NCBI RefSeq assembly: GCF_023806465.1
Contig: NZ_JAMSLS010000003.1
Span: 248,001-312,000 of the forward strand
DNA: 64,000 bases
DNA from: Thermomicrobium sp. CFH 73360
GTDB taxonomy: Bacteria; Chloroflexota; Chloroflexia; Thermomicrobiales; Thermomicrobiaceae
Direction: 5' to 3'
This document shows positions 61,218-64,000 of this stretch, one piece after another (the first letter of the stretch is position 1; each line of letters begins with the position of its first letter). The position numbers and the translations under genes are program-made. The notes beneath the pieces are model-generated. The model saw only the letters and a program-made list of their open reading frames with translations. It was not told the origin of the DNA and ran no database searches.

Positions 61218-61969
61218 TCGAGTGAGGCAAGTGCGACGGGAAGGCCATTGGGGCTACTGACCTGGGGACTGTTCTCAAGGGTTATGGCGAGTGCGTCGAA
61301 CGTTCGTAGCGACTCGCGGGGGGAGAGGAACAGCTCGGCGTGACCGCGCTCGTCAACCGGCAGAATGCCAGCCTGTTGGTACTCCTGGCCCCGGACTAGC
61401 CAGACAATGTAGGACTGGCCAGTGGCCGGGCGCGGAAGTCCCTCGACCGCAATCAGGGCGGTGTTGCTTGAAGGATCAAGGATGATCGCTCCATGGGCAT
61501 TCCGTGCAGCTCCGTTGCCCTGGAGGCGGATCAGGAGGCCATCTCGCTGCGCAAGGAGCTGAACGACCGCACGGCGCTGAGAATCCGCCTGGAGTGCCTG
61601 CTGCGTCTGTTGGTCGGCAGTGCGGTCGCGTTCAGCAAGTTGCCAGCCGAAGAGGAGGGCAAGGATGCTTGCCGCAATGGTGAGTATCCAGGCAGGACGT
61701 CGCAACCACGCAACGAGGCTGGGGGAGCTCGTCGGGCGGATGCGCAGCAGGAGTGTGCGGCGGGTGCGAGCCGGAACGGGCTGTGGAGGAGGGAAGAAGG
61801 CAAGGAGCTGCGCCGTGCGGCGCACTTCCGTCGCGGCGGCGCGACAGCGAGCGCAGAGGACGAGGTGGCGTTCAACGAACTCGAGTTCGTCCGAGTCAAG
61901 TGCACCAATGACGTAGCCGGGTAGGAGATCTTCTGGACATTCGTCGAGCGGACGTTGGTGCTCAGCCAT
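61214..61969 (-). CDS. RskA-like anti-sigma factor
   Basis: The protein has 251 residues. The N-terminal anti-sigma zinc domain has HLVLCARC (His35, Cys39, Cys42). A single transmembrane helix lies at about 88-107 (AWILTIAASILALLFGWQL). The C-terminal RskA extracytoplasmic domain includes IILDPSSNTALIAVEGLP, SYIVWLVRGQEYQQAGILPVDERGHAELFL and LAITLENS. It would hold the ECF sigma factor at the membrane until regulated proteolysis. The ATG at 61969 overlaps the end of the sigma gene by 8 bp. Confidence 0.93.
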   Translation of the reverse strand: MAEHQRPLDECPEDLLPGYVIGALDSDELEFVERHLVLCARCRAAATEVRRTAQLLAFFPPPQPVPARTRRTLLLRIRPTSSPSLVAWLRRPAWILTIAASILALLFGWQLAERDRTADQQTQQALQADSQRRAVVQLLAQRDGLLIRLQGNGAARNAHGAIILDPSSNTALIAVEGLPRPATGQSYIVWLVRGQEYQQAGILPVDERGHAELFLSPRESLRTFDALAITLENSPQVSSPNGLPVALASLD

Positions 61970-62621
61970 GGCTTGGGAACTCCGGTGCGTGATCACGGAG
62001 CAGCAGGTGAAGCTTCTGCATGCCGAGCCGTAAACGAGTCTTGATCGTGCCAATCGGCTCGCCGAGTACGGCCGCGATCTCACTGTGCGTGAGGCCAGCA
62101 AAGTAGGCGAGTTCGATTGCCTGCCGCTGTGGCTCGGGGAGCTGTGCCATCGCTTGCCGGACGCGGTCGCGGAGTTCGCTGACCTCGGCTGCTTCGTGGG
62201 CGATTGCTGCCTCGTCGGTCTCGGTCGACGGCAGGTAACCGAGTTCGACGAAGTCGGCACGCTGGGGCCGTCGGCTTCGTGACCGGAGTGCATCGACGGC
62301 AAGGTTGTGGGCGATACTCATCAGCCAGCTCCCAAACGAGCCGCGTCGTGCGTCGTACCGAGCTGCCTGCTGCCAGAGGCGTAGGAATGTTTCCTGCAGC
62401 AATTCCTCGGCTTCGGCGGGATCACCGAGCATGCGAAGCGCAAGCGAGAAAACGGGACGAGCGTAGCGATCGTAGAGCTGTTCGAGCGCTCGGGCATCGC
62501 CATCAGCGACGCGCTGGACGAGCACGTCGTCGCTGAGGAACTCCGCCTCCACGGACCCGCTCGCGCGCCGAGCGAACCCGCTGCACTGCAATATACGGCG
62601 ATACGTCTGGCTTAGATGCAT
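61962..62621 (-). CDS. ECF RNA polymerase sigma factor
   Basis: The protein has 219 residues. Region 2 is ARALEQLYDRYARPVFSLALRMLGDPAEAEELLQETFLRLWQQA, including the -10-binding helix followed by GSFGSWLMSIAHNLAVDALRSRSRR. Region 4 is LPEPQRQAIELAYFAGLTHSEIAAVLGEPIGTIKTRLRLGMQKLHLLL with the helix-turn-helix. It resembles the SigK/SigL type paired with RskA. AGGAG lies ten bases before the ATG at 62621. Its targets are unknown; the hydrolase and YceI genes upstream in the same direction are likely members of its operon. Confidence 0.95.
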   Translation of the reverse strand: MHLSQTYRRILQCSGFARRASGSVEAEFLSDDVLVQRVADGDARALEQLYDRYARPVFSLALRMLGDPAEAEELLQETFLRLWQQAARYDARRGSFGSWLMSIAHNLAVDALRSRSRRPQRADFVELGYLPSTETDEAAIAHEAAEVSELRDRVRQAMAQLPEPQRQAIELAYFAGLTHSEIAAVLGEPIGTIKTRLRLGMQKLHLLLRDHAPEFPSHG

Positions 62622-62665
62622 CGGCGTCCGCTCCTTGGTGACACTGCCAGTATACCGAAGGCGCG

Positions 62666-63778
62666 TCAGTCTGAGCGGAGGGTGCGGTCGTAGAATGCGG
62701 TCACGCGGTCCATGAAGAGTCGCCAGGCGGGGGGAGAGAAGGCATGTCCCTCGCCGGGATACTCGAAGTACTCGACCGACTTTCCCGCAAGTTGGAGGCT
62801 ATCACGGATCGTGCGTGACCATTCTGGTGGCGTCACGGTGTCAGCAGTGCCAATGTGGATTTGGACAGGACAGGAAACGAAGTGAAAGTGGAAGAGCGGT
62901 GACGTGGCGCGAAGAAAGGTTTCATCCTCGGCGACCGCTTGGTAAAGCGAGTGAAGGGGGTCATTGGGCTGCACACCGGCACCCCACTTGCGTATGTTAT
63001 CGAGATCCCAGCCGGAGACTGGAGCGTAGAGGACAGCAGCGCGGATCCGCTGGTCAATGCAAACTGCCTTGGCTACCAAGCCACCACCCATACTGTGCCC
63101 CCACAGACCAATCCGTGCGGGGTCGGCTTGTGGCAGCGAGGGGAGCGAGCTGATGAGATTCAGGGTGTCGATGACGATACCCGTCCGAAAGTAATTTGGG
63201 CCAGGATCGGACGCGCCCCAGCCACGGAGGTCGGGGGCGAGACAGAGGAACCCTCGACGGGCGAGATGGTCAGCTGCAACGATGGTGTCGGCGCCGGTCC
63301 AGTACTGCTCAGGAGGAATATAGCCATGGCAGAGGATAACAACGGGAAACGGACCGTCGCCGCGGGGGAGGTGGAGTCCACCACTGATGCGCAGCCCGTC
63401 GCTTAGATAGCGAATATAGGCAAAGGTGTAGGCCTCGGTTTCAGCGACGATGCGGATGATCTCAAGAGGGCCGCCAGGATAAGACCGGGCACGTAACCCT
63501 TCGATCGTATAGGCGGCGAGCGGATGCGGGGTTGGAGTCGGGGCCAAGGTTGGGGTGGGCGAGGAGACTGGTGTTGGGGTGGGACGAGAAGGAGTTGGCG
63601 AAGCAGTTGGAGAGGGCCGGGGTTCGGCTGTTCCCGTAGACCCCGGCCCGAGAGAGGAGGTGGGAGAGGGCAGGCTGGACGTTTGCGGAGGACTGGCTCG
63701 GCTGCGGCACGCGACCGCGAGCCCGAGGCTGGTGAGGAGGAAGTGCCGTCTCGTGAGGTGGAAGCGGCCTCTCCTCAT
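62666..63778 (-). CDS. Alpha/beta hydrolase (S9/dienelactone-type), Tat lipoprotein
   Basis: The protein has 370 residues. A Tat motif (LTRRHFLLTSLGLAVAC) merges with a lipobox, followed by a Thr/Pro/Ser-rich linker of about 60 residues. The hydrolase domain (about 110-365) has the oxyanion and nucleophile motifs PVVILCHGYIPPEQYW, GLWGHSMGGG (Ser nucleophile), HIGTADTVTPPEWS (Asp) and GEGHAFSPP (His). It may cleave esters or peptides outside the cell. The ATG overlaps the preceding YceI-like gene by 4 bp. The substrate is unknown. Confidence 0.9.
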   Translation of the reverse strand: MRRGRFHLTRRHFLLTSLGLAVACRSRASPPQTSSLPSPTSSLGPGSTGTAEPRPSPTASPTPSRPTPTPVSSPTPTLAPTPTPHPLAAYTIEGLRARSYPGGPLEIIRIVAETEAYTFAYIRYLSDGLRISGGLHLPRGDGPFPVVILCHGYIPPEQYWTGADTIVAADHLARRGFLCLAPDLRGWGASDPGPNYFRTGIVIDTLNLISSLPSLPQADPARIGLWGHSMGGGLVAKAVCIDQRIRAAVLYAPVSGWDLDNIRKWGAGVQPNDPLHSLYQAVAEDETFLRATSPLFHFHFVSCPVQIHIGTADTVTPPEWSRTIRDSLQLAGKSVEYFEYPGEGHAFSPPAWRLFMDRVTAFYDRTLRSD

Positions 63779-64000
63779 GGCGCTGGCTCCAGAGTGAAGT
63801 CCAACTCCAGCGTGATGGTGTCTTCAAGACTCAGCACAATCGGCACGCGTGGTGGAGTCATCGCAAAGTCTTGGAAGGTCACCTGGGTTATCGCTGTCCC
63901 GGTAATGCGCGTGCCGTCAAACGATGCTTGGACGTTCCAGGTGACCGGCTTAGTCACGCCGTGGACTGTCAAATTTCCCACAAGTTGGAAGGATGCTTGG
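63775..64000 (-). CDS. YceI-like lipid-binding protein, C-terminal fragment
   Basis: Only the last 74 or so codons are visible; the 5' end lies beyond the right edge. The sequence QLVGNLTVHGVTKPVTWNVQASFDGTRITGTAITQVTFQDFAMTPPRVPIVLSLEDTITLELDFTLEP shows the YceI signature G-x-L-T-x-H-G-V-T-K-P-V. YceI proteins form lipocalin-like barrels that bind isoprenoid quinones or similar lipids and are usually secreted. The stop codon overlaps the start of the hydrolase gene by 4 bp. Confidence 0.85.
   Translation of the reverse strand, partial: QASFQLVGNLTVHGVTKPVTWNVQASFDGTRITGTAITQVTFQDFAMTPPRVPIVLSLEDTITLELDFTLEPAP

Noticed and set aside
1-64000. tRNA, rRNA, CRISPR arrays, insertion sequences
   Set aside because: Read for T-loop motifs, tandem repeats with spacers and transposase-like proteins; none was recognised. 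A covariance-model scan would be decisive for small RNAs.

Overview
The window looks like a chromosome or megaplasmid segment of a high-GC, probably thermophilic member of the Chloroflexota, most like class Thermomicrobia (Thermomicrobium-type). This is inferred from the gene mix: a CofD (F420 pathway) N-terminus, a tungsten-type aldehyde:ferredoxin oxidoreductase with its own MoaD-like protein, flagellar genes in a Chloroflexota-like setting, a sortase with an LPXTG substrate, Thr/Pro-rich lipoprotein linkers, RtcB with archease, and frequent GTG/TTG starts behind GGAGG-type ribosome binding sites. No rRNA, tRNA, transposase or CRISPR array was recognised.

Layout. 1-6 kb: partial cofD, a small Cys-rich protein, then leftward genes for glycogen debranching enzyme with an unknown coupled protein, a glutamine-synthetase-family ligase and a DedA membrane protein. 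6.4-9.4 kb: a RidA-family protein facing a tungsten AOR operon (MoaD-like, AOR, coiled-coil protein). 10-16 kb: a DMT exporter, an NfeD-flotillin pair whose flotillin is frameshifted, a Tat-lipoprotein PQQ-type sugar dehydrogenase and an M20 amidohydrolase. 18.3-29 kb: a rightward flagellar basal body/hook operon in the order flgC-fliE-fliF-fliG-fliH-fliI-fliJ-(M23+SLT fusion)-flgB-fliK-flgD-flgE. 29-32.4 kb: directly behind flgE, a large beta-helix LPXTG protein and a class E/F-like sortase. 34-40.6 kb: a 3-hydroxyisobutyrate-dehydrogenase-like enzyme and a complete livKHMGF branched-chain amino acid ABC transporter with a perfect 16-bp stem-loop between livK and livH. 41.3-46.2 kb: a CsoR/CstR-family regulator with a readable promoter/operator in front of a fused FeS/NrfD subunit and a molybdopterin oxidoreductase. 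46.2-47.7 kb: a GT39-like membrane glycosyltransferase. 48.1-50.8 kb: archease-rtcB-HAD phosphatase. 51.4-55.8 kb: a hypothetical protein, pyrD, an MFS transporter, a methyltransferase and a GYD protein. 56-60 kb: a leftward set of four TadE/TadG-like pseudopilin proteins, two carrying beta-helix-like domains. 60-64 kb: an M29 aminopeptidase, then a leftward YceI-hydrolase-ECF sigma-RskA anti-sigma set.

How the genes work together. The flagellar operon supplies the MS ring, part of the switch (FliG), the export ATPase complex, proximal rod, hook cap, hook-length ruler and hook. It lacks fliM/N, the FliPQR-FlhAB export gate, motors and flagellin, which must lie elsewhere. Its peptidoglycan-active protein is a two-enzyme fusion that could stand in for FlgJ. 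The sortase and its neighbour form a self-contained cell-surface display pair. The molybdoenzyme cluster looks like a quinone-linked sulfur or other anion respiratory module under a thiol-sensing repressor. Dense gene blocks alternate with unusually long gaps (0.5-1.5 kb) in which no convincing gene was found.
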